A model generated the notes under the pieces. The model made no database searches. It had not been told where the DNA came from and was given only the letters and a program-made list of their open reading frames with translations. This document shows, piece by piece, positions 50,484 through 61,096 of a DNA stretch of 64,000 bases (positions are counted from its first letter, which is position 1; each line of letters opens with the position of its first letter). The translations under genes were made by a program, and so were the position numbers. The stretch comes from Diospyros lotus. Taxonomy: Eukaryota; Streptophyta; Magnoliopsida; Ericales; Ebenaceae. The stretch is taken from contig NC_068349.1 of NCBI RefSeq assembly GCF_014633365.1, positions 26,860,753-26,924,752 on the forward strand. Reading direction: 5' to 3'.

Positions 50484-51035
50484 GTTTGGGTGGGTGGGTG
50501 GGTGGGTGAGACAGGAAGGAAGGAAGGAACCAAGCAAGCCTTCTAATTGGACGGGAATTATTAATAAGCAGGGTTTTTCCTTCCCCCCCCCCCCCCCAAA
50601 CTCAACCCAAAAAAAAAAAAAAAAGTTACCTTCCTCGTAGTAAGACTCAGACATGAGACAAAACTTTAGGAGCTGTGGAAATTTTTTTTGTTTTCTATTT
50701 TTAGTTTTTATCTCTATTTCTGTATTTTCTTTTGTTAAAAATTAAAAAAAAAAAAAAAAACGTATTCATCCTTGTTAAATATGAAACCAGTTTTAATCTT
50801 TAGAATACGAGAAAACATATTTAAAATTAAGATTGCAATCGAATCGAGTTAAATCAAACTTTGTTGAAGTTAGGCTTGGATAAAACTCTGCTCAAGCTCG
50901 AATTCGATTCATATGAACCAAGCTCGTTAAAAGGTTGACAAGCAAAACTTGAGCTTGAGCTCGAGTTCAAACTCTACATAAACTCGAGGTCGTACTCGTC
51001 AAAATCAATTATTTTGCTTAAATCTAATTTATTAT
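50484..51035. repeat. Direct repeat, copy 1 (upstream of the DCD gene)
   Basis: Starts AGGTTTGGGTGGGTGGG, passes GTGAGACAGGAAGGAA, CTGTGGAAATTTTTTTT, ACGTATTCATCCTTGTTAAA and GAACCAAGCTCGTTAAAAGG, and fades in CTCGAGCTT-rich DNA. The same order is found at 53217-53700 at roughly 80% identity by eye. Confidence 0.7.
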
Positions 51036-51045
51036 TTTATTTTTG

Positions 51046-51843
51046 CAACGACCCGCCTCTCGAAACCTCTGTTAGCATAGTAGATTTGTGAGAGAGTCAT
51101 TAATAGAATGATACAAAAGCAACTTAAATCAAAGCACCATTAACGTACCACATAAGCTCTCATTTTAGACACTACAACATAGAAGTAAGCATATAGATTG
51201 AGATAAAAGATACATCCTCTGAATATAATGCATCAAGCCACTAACACAAAATATACATATACCCTCAAGGCATAAGAGCCTAGCTAGCTCTGACAATTCA
51301 ACCCAAAAATTTTCAAGACCTTTACATAGGTGAGATTTGTACATATCTATTGAAATAAAATCAGCCTCTATTAGACTCGCCATCAGCCTTATCTTCACCT
51401 TTACTTGGAACGATGGAAAGTAAAAGTGAGTCACAAGACTTAACAACTATATAAAAAGAACAAAAAATGGTTACGCCCAGACTTCTCCTGAACATCATGC
51501 ATATCATGTCGTATATTAAAACACGCCCTAATCTCGTATACATAAACGACACACAATCCATATCATGTCATATGTCATATCACAACCTATGCCATATGAT
51601 TATGTATCATGATACCCATCCGTAACATAAATGCATGGATACACATATATAGTCCTTGGGGTCCACGAAAGATGCACACATTGGCGCCTAATACCCTATA
51701 TATAAACTTTTCAGTAGCCAAGGACAGGCTACCAAATTAATAACATGAGCCCAAGGCTCCCGTATCACATCTACCAACATCATATCTACCACCGTCATCA
51801 TTACGTGCCAAAACACTCACAATCACATCACGTCAAGCCCCCG
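51046..51843 (+). mobile_element. Truncated LTR related to the solo LTR at 3943
   Basis: Begins TGCAACGACCCGCCTCTCGA, with GTTAGCATAG and GTGAGAGAGTC in the same order as at 3943-4010. Both share CCTTTACTTGGAA further in. Sequence changes at about 51844 to TGTAGCATCTCGGTAATTAG, which itself looks like the start of another LTR. No internal coding region was found. Confidence 0.55.
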
Positions 51844-52054
51844 TGTAGCATCTCGGTAATTAGCAAACAGATAATATTATTAATTACTATATTTGAGGTG
51901 ATTATTGAATATTTGTGTATTTAAGGGGGAGATATTAATTTAATTTTTTTTAAATAAATTAATGGGAATTTATGGTATTTTGTGGGTGTAAAGGATAAGC
52001 TGGGAATCGGGATAGTTGACTAGAATGAGTGTCGCGCCAATATGCAGTATGGGT

Positions 52055-52275
52055 GGTGGCAGCCAAGCGGTTGAGCGTGCGAGTTGCTGGGAGGAGATCA
52101 AGGGATCAAATCATGATGGGTGCAATGCTGGGAGTGTTGTTTTTAGTAAGGCAGCCTCAAAACCTCAAAATAATAGCCTAACATTAATGGTTGCAGCTAG
52201 CGTAATCAGGAGACTTGCGGTACAGCTGGTTGCTCGTGCGCATGCGCATGAGGGGGAGCTGGGATCGAATCCAAG
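52055..52275 (+). repeat. Two tRNA-promoter-like motif pairs (SINE-like)
   Basis: CGGTTGAGCGTGCGAG (about 52063) is followed about 30 bp later by GGGATCAAATC. TGGTTGCTCGTGCGCA (about 52219) is followed at a similar distance by GGGATCGAATCC. The second motif of each pair resembles the polymerase III B box GGTTCGANTCC, the first a weak A box. A third pair is at 2588-2637. No poly(A) tail or target duplication was found. Confidence 0.35.
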
Positions 52276-53062
52276 GGGGAACAGGCACGCACATGGCTGG
52301 TTTCCAGAAGAAATCTGGAATTTTCTAGCAAGGAGGCGCCCAAAACGGCGCCGTTTTGGAGGGTGGAGGTGGTCCTGATAGCTGCCACGCGGCGGCCTCT
52401 GGTAGCCTTCTTCTTTTGGGAGCATTCGGGGTGAGGGGATTAAGGGGAGAAGGAAGGCACACAGAAGCTGTAAAATCAAGAGAAATTCAAAGTTAAATTT
52501 GGTTTAATGGAAGTTTAAATAATCAGGTAAGTAAGTAAATATATATTAATAATTTTGTATGGTTAGAATTTAATTTTATGTGTGATTTTATTAATTTTGA
52601 AAAGCTATATTATTTTATAGCATGTATTAGTTTGGCGGCATAGAATCTACTAATGCAAGCTTCTTTACTCCCTTTGTGAGTCTCCTTAGATTTATAAATT
52701 TCATCTCTTTCTTTAACCCAATTTGGTTACAAAGATTATTTGTGTGCATTATGGATATTTATTACGCGGATTAAATTAAATAGGAGATTTTTTGGGGTAT
52801 TATTCAATAAGTGCTTACAAGGTATTATACTACCCTATTTCCTTAGGAATGGTACCGAACCTATTTGGGATTAAGTTCTTAGAGAGTTAGCGGGATTTAG
52901 TTGTGGTTATGATTTTTCGTGGGTGTGAGTCGTAATAACAAGAGGCATGAGCTATCATTCGGTTTGATGCCGTGTTGATCATTTGGTGACACTAGAGTGA
53001 ACAAGTCAAGAGTGACTGTCGACTGGCTGTTCTTAGTCACGGATTATCAATCGGTACTGAGT

Positions 53063-53160
53063 TATTGTCGATCAACTCTGTTATTATATAATATATCATA
53101 TGGGATTAAACTATTGTCGATCAACTCTGTTATTATATAATATATCATATAGGATTAAAC
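53063..53160 (+). repeat. 49-bp tandem duplication
   Basis: The unit beginning TATTGTCGATCAACTCTG and ending GGGATTAAAC occurs twice in a row (about 53063-53111 and 53112-53160) with one visible difference, suggesting a recent duplication. Confidence 0.85.
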
Positions 53161-53216
53161 TTACATTCATTGGAGTTCGTGTTTATATGCAATGAGAGTA
53201 TGAGTATTGACATGAA

Positions 53217-53700
53217 AAGGTTTGTGTGAGGGTGAGACAGGAAGGAATGTAGCAACCCCCCACCTCAACAAAAAGGTAAATAAATAAATAAAAAGATACC
53301 TTCCACATAGTAAGACTCAAACATGAGACAATAAATAAAAAGATACCTTTCATTCATTAGGGCTGTGGAATTTTTTTTTTGTTTTCTATTTTTAGTTTTT
53401 ATCACTATTTATGTATTTTTTTGTAAAAAATTAGAAAAAAAAAAAACGTATTCATCTTTATCAAATATGAAATCAGTTTTAATTTTTAAAAAATAAAAAA
53501 ATATATATTCCAAATTAAGATTGTAATCGAATTAAATTAAACTAAATAAACTTGAATAAAATTCTGCTCAAATTCAACATCGAACTCGATTCATGTGAAC
53601 CAAGCTCGTCAAAAGATTGATGAGCAGACCTCGGGCTCGAGCTCGAGCGCTTGCCAGCGAGCATGAGTTCAAGCTCAACATATTATATTACTTAAAGCTA
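53217..53700. repeat. Direct repeat, copy 2
   Basis: Matches 50484-51035: AGGTTTGTGTGAGGGTGAGA, AGGAAGGAATG, GGCTGTGGAATTTTTTTTT, ACGTATTCATCTTTATCAAA and GAACCAAGCTCGTCAAAAGA. Copy 2 lacks the long GGGT run. Confidence 0.7.
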
Positions 53701-55360
53701 ATTTGTTATTTTATTTTATTATATACATATTATATTATATTAAATAATTAAATTAATATACGCAATAATTTAAAATATATTCAAATTAATTATGTTATTA
53801 TAATAATTTTAATTTTGATAACTTTATATTAAATAATATATTTATAAAATTATAAATAAATGTATTACTATTTACTATATTTTATAAAAACCTTGTTATG
53901 TACTTTTAATTGAGTATGTTTACTAATCTCTAATCGAATATGTTTGCGAGTTTTAACGAGTCAAATTTTATTGAAGTGAAACTTGATTCGTTTATAAATC
54001 GAATTTTAAATTTAGGCTAAAACTCGACTTATTTACTTTAACAAACGAACTTTTGTTGAGCCGAACACCGAGTCACTCGCAAACGACTTGGCTCATTTGT
54101 GAACATGTTCAAAATCAAGAAATTTTTTATTTGGAAACATTAACTGAAAATAAACAAATCAAAATTGAAAACATTAATTAATAAATTAATGTTAATTTAT
54201 CAAAAACAACAACCAAACAAATCCATTTCGGCTGCAAAGCTGAAAAGGCAACTCATGGTAGCGATAGATTTATGACAATTGGTGGCATGAAGTTAAAGAA
54301 GAAAGGTTGGCGACAAATTTGCCACGATCGGCAAATTAGGATATGTGATGATTGGTAGCAACGAGTTTGCAAAGCAAAAGAAAGAAGAATAGTCGCTGGA
54401 GGAAGCTAAAAAGTCTGCAATGATCGGTGACTCTTAGCGACGGTTAGGGACTCACGACAAGGGATTTGCAACGATGGCAATGAAGGACCTGTGAATCTGA
54501 AGAGGAAATTTGTAAGGTCAGTGCAGAAAAAAAGAAAGGACGATGACATGCACACGATGAACGATAAAGACAAAAGCAACGATCGGTGAGGCCTTAAGAG
54601 TGTCTCTGTTTTACTACCAACCAGGCCAAAGCTTTATTAACATAATTAGTAGAAGATTAATCACCATAATAATAATAACATAAAAAGGAATAAACATCTC
54701 TTAATTAACCCTAGTTAGTCTTCTTACTCCACCAAACACTAATCGTTGTCACCTCCTCTTTTGTTAACAACTTAACTGCCTGCCGACAATCTCCAACATG
54801 GCCTGCTAGGGTGTTTCCTAGCCACATCCATATATATATATGCCCACCCACACCTTCCATTGTTCAGTCACTGCCTTCCTTACTCTCTTTTCCTTGTCAT
54901 ACTGCCACCTTCATAATTCCCATATCTACTTTCTCATGAATGTTGGCTGTCATTGTCCCTCCTTACTCACTGATCCTCTCTATCTGTCAATAGCTCTTTT
55001 TGCCATTGACAACCCCATGCCTCTGTCCAACTCTCCCATTTGTTTCTCTTTTTCTCATCTATTTGTCTTTACTGTTGCATATAATGTTTTGCATTTGATA
55101 TGATTTTGATGATGAAAAATAATTGTATTTTGATGATAAAATTATTTTGTTAATGGTTATTAACTTGGTACTCCAAATTATTTTTATATGTTCTATTAAA
55201 CACCAAAATAAAAAATTAATTTCATCATGCAATCTAATCTCAAAAATCTTGTAATAAATTTTTTATAACATTTGAAATATTCTGTTTTATTTGGTTAAAA
55301 TGTGCAAAAAAAATTATTTAAAAATATTTTTTATCGTTGCTACAGTTACCTACAGTAGCA
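53701..55360. other. A/T-rich spacer without supported genes
   Basis: 53700-54130 is A/T-rich with CGAGTYANN-type short repeats (CACTCGCAAACGACTTGGCT). 54230-54600 is more balanced with repeated GGYGAC/GGCAAC motifs. 54840-55103 has a chance ORF with no family. Nothing else is recognised. Confidence 0.5.
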
Positions 55361-55847
55361 AGTATAGTAAGCAAGATTTTACGAAAATAAATTATAAGAA
55401 AGCCTATAGAAGACACAATTGCAAAATTTGTAGGAGTCAATTTTCTATTTGTTCAAGTATGTAAATAAATCGCGAATACAGTCCAGGTAATAAATGCCCA
55501 AATTTCCTTCGGATCCCAATTCCAATATGATACAATGATGAATTGAATCTATTTGTAATCCACGTAAGATAGGAACGTAGATCACAAGGATTTGAATTCA
55601 AAACAATCAAGCAGACACTTATTCTCTTCATTTTGAAAAATAGGGAAGGTAGTTACTTAGAAAAACCTTACGTCCCATATTGAATTTTCAACAATGTATT
55701 TTGAATTGAAATGCGGAAAAACCTATTTAAATGAAGAAGTTCCAATCCTAGAGGGATACTATCAATCACTTAACGTCCATCCAATGCATCCGTTATGGTT
55801 ATTTCGTATCCCTCTTTTTCTTTTAGTAAAATTTTGCTTACTATACT
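55361..55847. repeat. 22-bp inverted repeats bounding an organelle-like segment
   Basis: AGTATAGTAAGCAAGATTTT plus AC at 55361-55382 is inverted at 55826-55847 with one mismatch. The enclosed 443 bp contains the ccsA-like fragment. No clear target duplication flanks the pair. Confidence 0.6.
55385..55530 (-). pseudogene. ccsA: Chloroplast ccsA fragment (nuclear plastid DNA)
   Basis: The minus strand reads [25 protein letters not shown], stop, TNRKLTP, NFAIVSSIGFLII. This corresponds to the C-terminal heme-handling region of CcsA, the chloroplast cytochrome c synthesis protein, which has WNWDPKETWAF. One in-frame stop and lack of the rest make it a relic. The neighbouring 55531-55864 has similar composition but I could not assign it. 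Confidence 0.75.
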
Positions 55848-55864
55848 AGCTAAATAATATTACT

Positions 55865-56225
55865 ATGGTTCAGGAAAAAATAACAATATCTACTCGAACA
55901 CTACAGTGGAAGTGCATTGAATCAAAGGCAAGCAGTAAGTGTCTTTGTTATGGACGCTTTGTTTCGTCGTCACTTAGGAAAGGTCAAGCCAACACCATAA
56001 GCATTGCGGTGCGAAGAACTTTGCTTGGAGAAATTGAAGGAACATGTATTACACACGTAAAATCTAAGAAAATACCATACGAATAATCTATCATAATAGG
56101 TATTCAAGAATTAGTACATGAAATTTTAAAGAATTTAAAAGAAATTGTATTGGGAAGTAATCTATATAGAACTTTTGATGTGTCTATTTGTGTCAAGGGT
56201 CTTTGATATGTAATTGCACAAGATC
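55865..56225 (+). pseudogene. rpoA: Chloroplast rpoA 5' fragment (nuclear plastid DNA)
   Basis: The frame begins [20 protein letters not shown] and continues with [20 protein letters not shown] and [15 protein letters not shown], the start of the plastid-encoded RNA polymerase alpha subunit. A stop at 56084-56086 ends it, but homology continues in DNA through GTACATGAAATTTTAAAGAA to about 56225, where it switches abruptly to trnI DNA. Plastid rpoA encodes about 330 residues, so only the first third is present. There is no transit peptide, so no transferred functional gene. Confidence 0.9.
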
Positions 56226-56232
56226 CCGCTAA

Positions 56233-56306
56233 GCATCCACGGCTAAATAGTTAAAGTGCCCAACTCATAATTGCCGAATTCGTAGGTTCAATTCCTACTG
56301 GATGCA
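56233..56306 (+). pseudogene. trnI-CAU: Chloroplast trnI-CAU copy, mutated
   Basis: A 74-base tRNA-like unit from GCATCCACGGCT to CTACTGGATGCA, with anticodon CAT in CAACTCATAATTG and T-arm TAGGTTCAATTCCTA. It differs from the plastid tRNA as I recall it at several D-arm and anticodon-stem positions. Downstream CCAATGGGACTCTCCAATAA also matches plastid sequence next to trnI-CAU. It is joined directly to rpoA, which is not the chloroplast order. Function in the nucleus is unlikely. Confidence 0.85.
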
Positions 56307-56329
56307 TGCCAATGGGACTCTCCAATAAG

Positions 56330-57195
56330 TCTATTGGAATAATGAACAATAATCTGACTCTTGTGAATAGTAGCTATAAAAATGGCTAGTTTCTTTTGGA
56401 ACTATTGTGATGTCTATAAATACTACTCAATGATGCACTTAAGACCACTAATGACCTAGAATAAATTTATTTGAGCTAACATTTGTTCTCCATTCCACTT
56501 GTGCTTTCATTTTTCTCTCAAAATATTTTGATTATCATTTGTATTATTTTGTTTAAGGCTTGTGTCCTAGCTTGTGAGCTAGAAGACCTATCGGGTTTTG
56601 GTAGGAGATTTTATATTCTTAGCAATGTATGCTAAATGACCTATTGGGTGTTGATAAGAGATTGTAATTTTTTAGTTTATTACTATAGGGCCTACTTGAG
56701 ATCAAGTAGGAAGTTTAGTGGATTGCTTTAAATTCCTTAGTGGGAAGCTAAGGGAATAGATTAGGCTTAGTTTAGCAAAATCATTATATATCGTTGTATC
56801 CCTCTTGCATTTATTTTTGTTGTACTTCATTATTGTCTTGTTTATTTTTCAAAACCTCTCAAAAAGTTTTAAATTTTTCAAACACCCAATTCACCCCCCC
56901 TTGGGTTATGGTACTATTACTATATGATTATAACAATTGGTATTAGAGTCTAGTTTTCAAAATTTTCAAAAATCTAACAACCTAAGGATAAATATCCATA
57001 TATGGCAAACATTTTCAATTCATCCCAATCCGAGGGTTAAAGCACCACTCGTCCACCTTTCTTTGATGGTTCTAACTATGGTTATTAGAAGAAACATATG
57101 TTTTGTTTTCTTATGTAAAACACAATCATTTTGTAATCCATCAAGAATAAAGTTAAGCTTCTAGACAAGGAGAAAATGGAGGTTTGGATAAAAGA
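56330..57195 (+). mobile_element. Ty1/copia LTR end, primer-binding site and gag start (fragment)
   Basis: The presumed LTR ends at about 56935 after the C-rich ACCCAATTCACCCCCCCTTG. TTGGTATTAGAG at 56937-56948 is a decayed tRNA-iMet primer-binding site. A gag start at 57002 reads MANIFNSSQSEG, stop, then TRPPFFDGSNYGY, typical of copia gag (PPLFDGxNYxxW). It is cut at 57195 by the gypsy LTR. The LTR 5' end is not defined. Confidence 0.7.
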
Positions 57196-59267
57196 TGTAA
57201 TATCCTAACATTTTGAGAATAATAATAATTAATTTTGTATTTAAAATATTTTTAACATCAATTAGAGATTATAATTAAAAAAAAGTTAATAGGTTTAGAG
57301 TTAGTGCGCTAAGTTGGAAAAATAAAGATTAAGTAAATGGGCTTAAAGTTAGTAGACTAAATTGAAAAAATAAAGACTAAGTAAATGGGCTTAGAGTTAG
57401 TAGGCTAAGTTGAAAAAATAAAAGGCTAAGTAAATTGGCTAATTAGTAGGCTAAGAAAATAGGTTTAAAATTAATGAATTAAATAAAAGAATAATCTATT
57501 TAGAAAAAGATTTAGTGAAAAATAATTAAGGTGACAAAATAATTAAAGATAGTAGGTGAAATAATTGAGAAATGTTGGAGACAAAGTAGGGTGTGGACAA
57601 ATAATTAAAGATTATGAGTGAGATTTAGTGGAAAATAATTAAGAAATGTGACAAAATAATTAAAGATAGTGGGTCACTACAATTATATTAAGCTTAATTC
57701 AACATCCTATAAATAGAGGAAACTTGAAAGGTTTGAGAACTTAAATTAGAAGGAGAAATGTTGAAAGAAATATTTGAGAGTGAAAAAGAGATTTGAAAAA
57801 GAGGAAGAAAAAACAATAAAGAGAGAGAAAAATACCAAAAAATTCCTAAAAAAATCCTATAGACTGAGTTTAGTAGTTTGTGTGAAAATTTGTAATAGAA
57901 GGCGTTGTTGGATGCGCAAATCGAGGCTTCGTGGCAATATAAAAGAATACTGAATCGCTCCGCGAGAAGGTGAGTTATTTTCAAAAATATGAGAATGATA
58001 TTTTAGAATTTTTGATGACAAAATTGGAAGAGAAATGCATGATTGGTATTTATTATGAATTTTTTAGGTAATAGATGCTTGAAAATCAAAGAGAAAATGA
58101 GAAATAAATAGAATATAGATTCTGAAAACTATGAGGAAATTTATGGGGTTTGGGAATATTGTTTTAGGAATTATTACGAAGAGAAATTGAGAAAATTTTA
58201 TGAGAAATTATTTATTTCATAATCTAGAGGAAACAATAGAAGAAAATGGGAGAAATTAGGAAAATTAGAGAAAATTATAAATCTGATTTTCTTAAGTAAT
58301 TATAATGCCCAGGATACGTCAAAGTTCATAATTAAGTATGATTGGAAGTCCGGCATGAATTTTGAGGCAAAATTATGTTAGGGGTAAAATTATCTTTTTG
58401 CAAGGTAAGTGGTACCTCCCAACTGAATTTAGTTTTATGAAAATATTTGATTTGTAAGTGGTTCGATCCAAAACCTGATTTTACGTAAATGATTTTATCA
58501 TGTTGTCATGCCTTGATGTGAGTATGTCATGTAGATTGCATTTACATGTTTGATTTATGAAATATGCATATGAGTATGATGAGATTCATGGTCATACGTT
58601 GCATGGGTTTGGGATTATATACTGGCTTCGTTACTTTCCCAATGGTGCACCCATACACCTCGGTCAGGCAGGGAGACTGAAAAAATGGCAAGTAATCTTA
58701 AGGTGCAGTCGACCCAAACATGAGAGTTATGATGTTAGCATTAAATGTTTTGTATCCTTACTTAGATGATTCATCATCTAACCTGGGCTTTGCCCCTGAA
58801 ATATTCAAAAGTTACAGATAAAGATAGTAGCAGAAACGAGGATGAATGAGGCATGTAATGGCACTTAGCAAAGTGCATGATGAGTTGTATGATCAGTTGA
58901 ACGTATGTTATGTTGCTCATGTATTTAAGTTCTGCTACTTTGAATTCTAAATGTTTGAGAACTGATGATGTAAAACCCTATTTAGGGTTAATGTTAGTTG
59001 AGAACTTATGATTAAGTCATGCTGAGAAATTTATGTTCTCGTGATGTAAGAGCTGATTTTTTATTAATGTTATGATATTAGGTTCAATTCTAGCTTCCGC
59101 ATTTAATGTTTGTGATAATTCTCCTTGGAGATAAATGAATGGAAATTTTGGGATGTATAAGAGCAATGATATAGTTTAGTCTTAGTTTTAGTAGTATGAG
59201 AAAAGAAAAAAAAAATTATCCCAGAATTGTCCTGAGTTATAACGCGCTCGAGAAACGGGGCGTTACA
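57196..59267 (+). mobile_element. 5' LTR (2072 bp) of a gypsy-type element with tRNA-iMet primer-binding site
   Basis: Runs TGTAATATCCTAAC to AACGGGGCGTTACA, followed by ATTGGTATCAGAGCGA (59268 on), a clear primer-binding site. It is the same family as the solo LTR at 8105-10993, in the opposite orientation. Tandem AGTTAGTGGGCTAAG-type units of about 45 bp lie at 57290-57480. ORFs within are not supported. Confidence 0.82.
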
Positions 59268-60990
59268 ATTGGTATCAGAGCGAACTTTAAGAAAACTTAG
59301 GAAAGATCATCAGGAATCCATGAACCTGAGGTTTAGAAAAACTTAGAGTTAGAAATCTCTATTTAGAGATTCAGGGATGGATAATCGAAGTCTCAAAAGT
59401 TACTGGATTTAAGTGTGATGTAGTGGAAGTGCATGTCCAGGAAAGTTCTGGCTAAGGAAAGACTTAATATTTAAGTGTGTCCGTTTGTGACCCACCTCTC
59501 TTTCCTGAGAATTTACCTGGTGTACTATTCATGAACATACACGATTCTAGTATACGACTACTATTTTCAATAAATAGTGGAAGTCTAATGGAAGCTGAGG
59601 CAAGTGGAATAATCTAGCTATTAAAGTTAGTGTCCGATGATGAGATTCGAGTGTAAGGTTGACTCAGTAACCGTGATTATGAGAGATTTAGAGACTGTCG
59701 ATTTGAGGTCATTAGCTGAAATCATTGCGATAACTAGTAGTTATTTAATCATGGATGCTTAGTATGATGTGACATAACCTAGTTGTTGAGTTAGCATCAA
59801 ATGATAAGTATTTTCGAGAATCATTTAGAGTATCGAAAATAATATGTAGATCAAGAACCCTAGGATTTGGGTCAAGGCAAAAAGATAAGATATCAAACTC
59901 AGATATTTCTATTCTAAGGATAGGAAGATAGTATTAGCTAAGATGATGGGCCCAATTCCCAATGGACAAAGGAGCGAGGTATGCCACTAACATGTTGAAC
60001 AAGTTTGGAAAGAAATCAACCCAAAATAAGATGGACCATTTGGTGAAGACACGATCCAAGGAAAGAAGTAATGTCTTGAATGTCGGTTGTGTCCTATTTA
60101 AAAGAATTGCATCGAGGTTCGTGGTTATCTTGTGAAAAGGTGATGAGTTGAGCGTTGTGAGGTTCGAGGGGTAGATTAAACTCGATGTCTAGTATGGCAA
60201 TGCTTAGTGGGATCATGAGATAGGTCATATCAACCCTAAGGGAGGATGATGAGAAGCCTAGTTGGCAGAATTTGCGACTACGGTTTAATGTGCCAAGTGG
60301 GATCGGGATTCAGAAATCTATGAGGAAAGATATGTGAATGAGTGCAACCACTTAGGGACCTGAATTATTATGAGATTAAGATACTCTAGGGTAAAAAGTC
60401 CTTGGAGATTTTTGAGATTTGGTTGTTTCAAAATTATAAAAGATCGTTGGAACCAGATATCATGGTCTGATTAAAGGTTTTCGGAGATAAATTGGTTTGA
60501 GATTTCTGAGGAATTCCTTTAAATGGTTGATTTTAAGAACCATTAAGCATCTAAGAATTCGTGAGAAAAATTTATAGTTTTCAGGAAGAAATCTGGTAAG
60601 AATTGGAGTCCATAAGTGACGTAAGTATCTATCCGCTTTAGATAGTGAGACATGTATGGATTGTTGTGTTGATGATTGAGTGATTCTTTCGACATGCTTG
60701 AGAGAAAGCAAGTAATGAAAAATGTGCTAGAATGTATTCCCAGAAGATGTACAGGGATTAATTCTTGATAAATAAGTTTGGAATTTTCATTAATAACTTG
60801 AGGTTATCTGATGATCAGTTATGTGTGGCTTGACTAAGGACGTAAATTATCAGGTTTTGAAAGAGATGATAATTAAGAGCCGATATTTAATGAATTATTA
60901 AACAGCTGCAAGAGCCTGAAATATTTATGATTGTTATGCGATCAAGGATAAAGATATATGAATGAGACATTAGAGTATAAAAAAATATAA
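59268..60990 (+). other. Internal region after the LTR, no recognisable coding
   Basis: Starts at the primer-binding site. All frames are broken by stops and no gag, protease or RT motif was found. It may be the leader and decayed gag of the element, or a large noncoding internal region of a non-autonomous element. Confidence 0.4.
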
Positions 60991-61096
60991 CATTCAATAC
61001 ATATGTTCAATACAGTTACAAAAGATCAAGTCATACAATTACCTAAAAAAAAAAAAAGAGAGAGAGAGAGAGAGCTAGATCCCAAAATGTCGCCAA

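Larger units (their letters stand above)
51844..53216 (+). other. Repeat-derived spacer, possibly an LTR starting TGTAGCATCTCGG
   Basis: The start resembles the TGTAACATCCCGG start of many plant gypsy LTRs, but no matching end or target duplication was found. It contains the B-box-like motifs at 52060-52270 and the 49-bp duplication at 53063-53160. A frame at 52016-52378 crosses these repeats and is not supported as a gene. Confidence 0.35.

Noticed and set aside
52016..52378. 120-codon ORF
   Set aside because: It runs across the SINE-like motif pairs and GC-rich repeat DNA with no family resemblance.
54840..55103. 87-codon ORF
   Set aside because: No domain, composition like the surrounding spacer, no splice or promoter context.
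55437..55631. 64-codon minus-strand ORF as a gene
   Set aside because: It is the wrong frame over the ccsA fragment; the homologous frame is SYWNWDPKE and contains a stop.
56937..57164. 75-codon ORF, repeated at 63224-63451
   Set aside because: It is out of frame with the recognisable copia gag start at 57002; its duplication reflects the repeated block.
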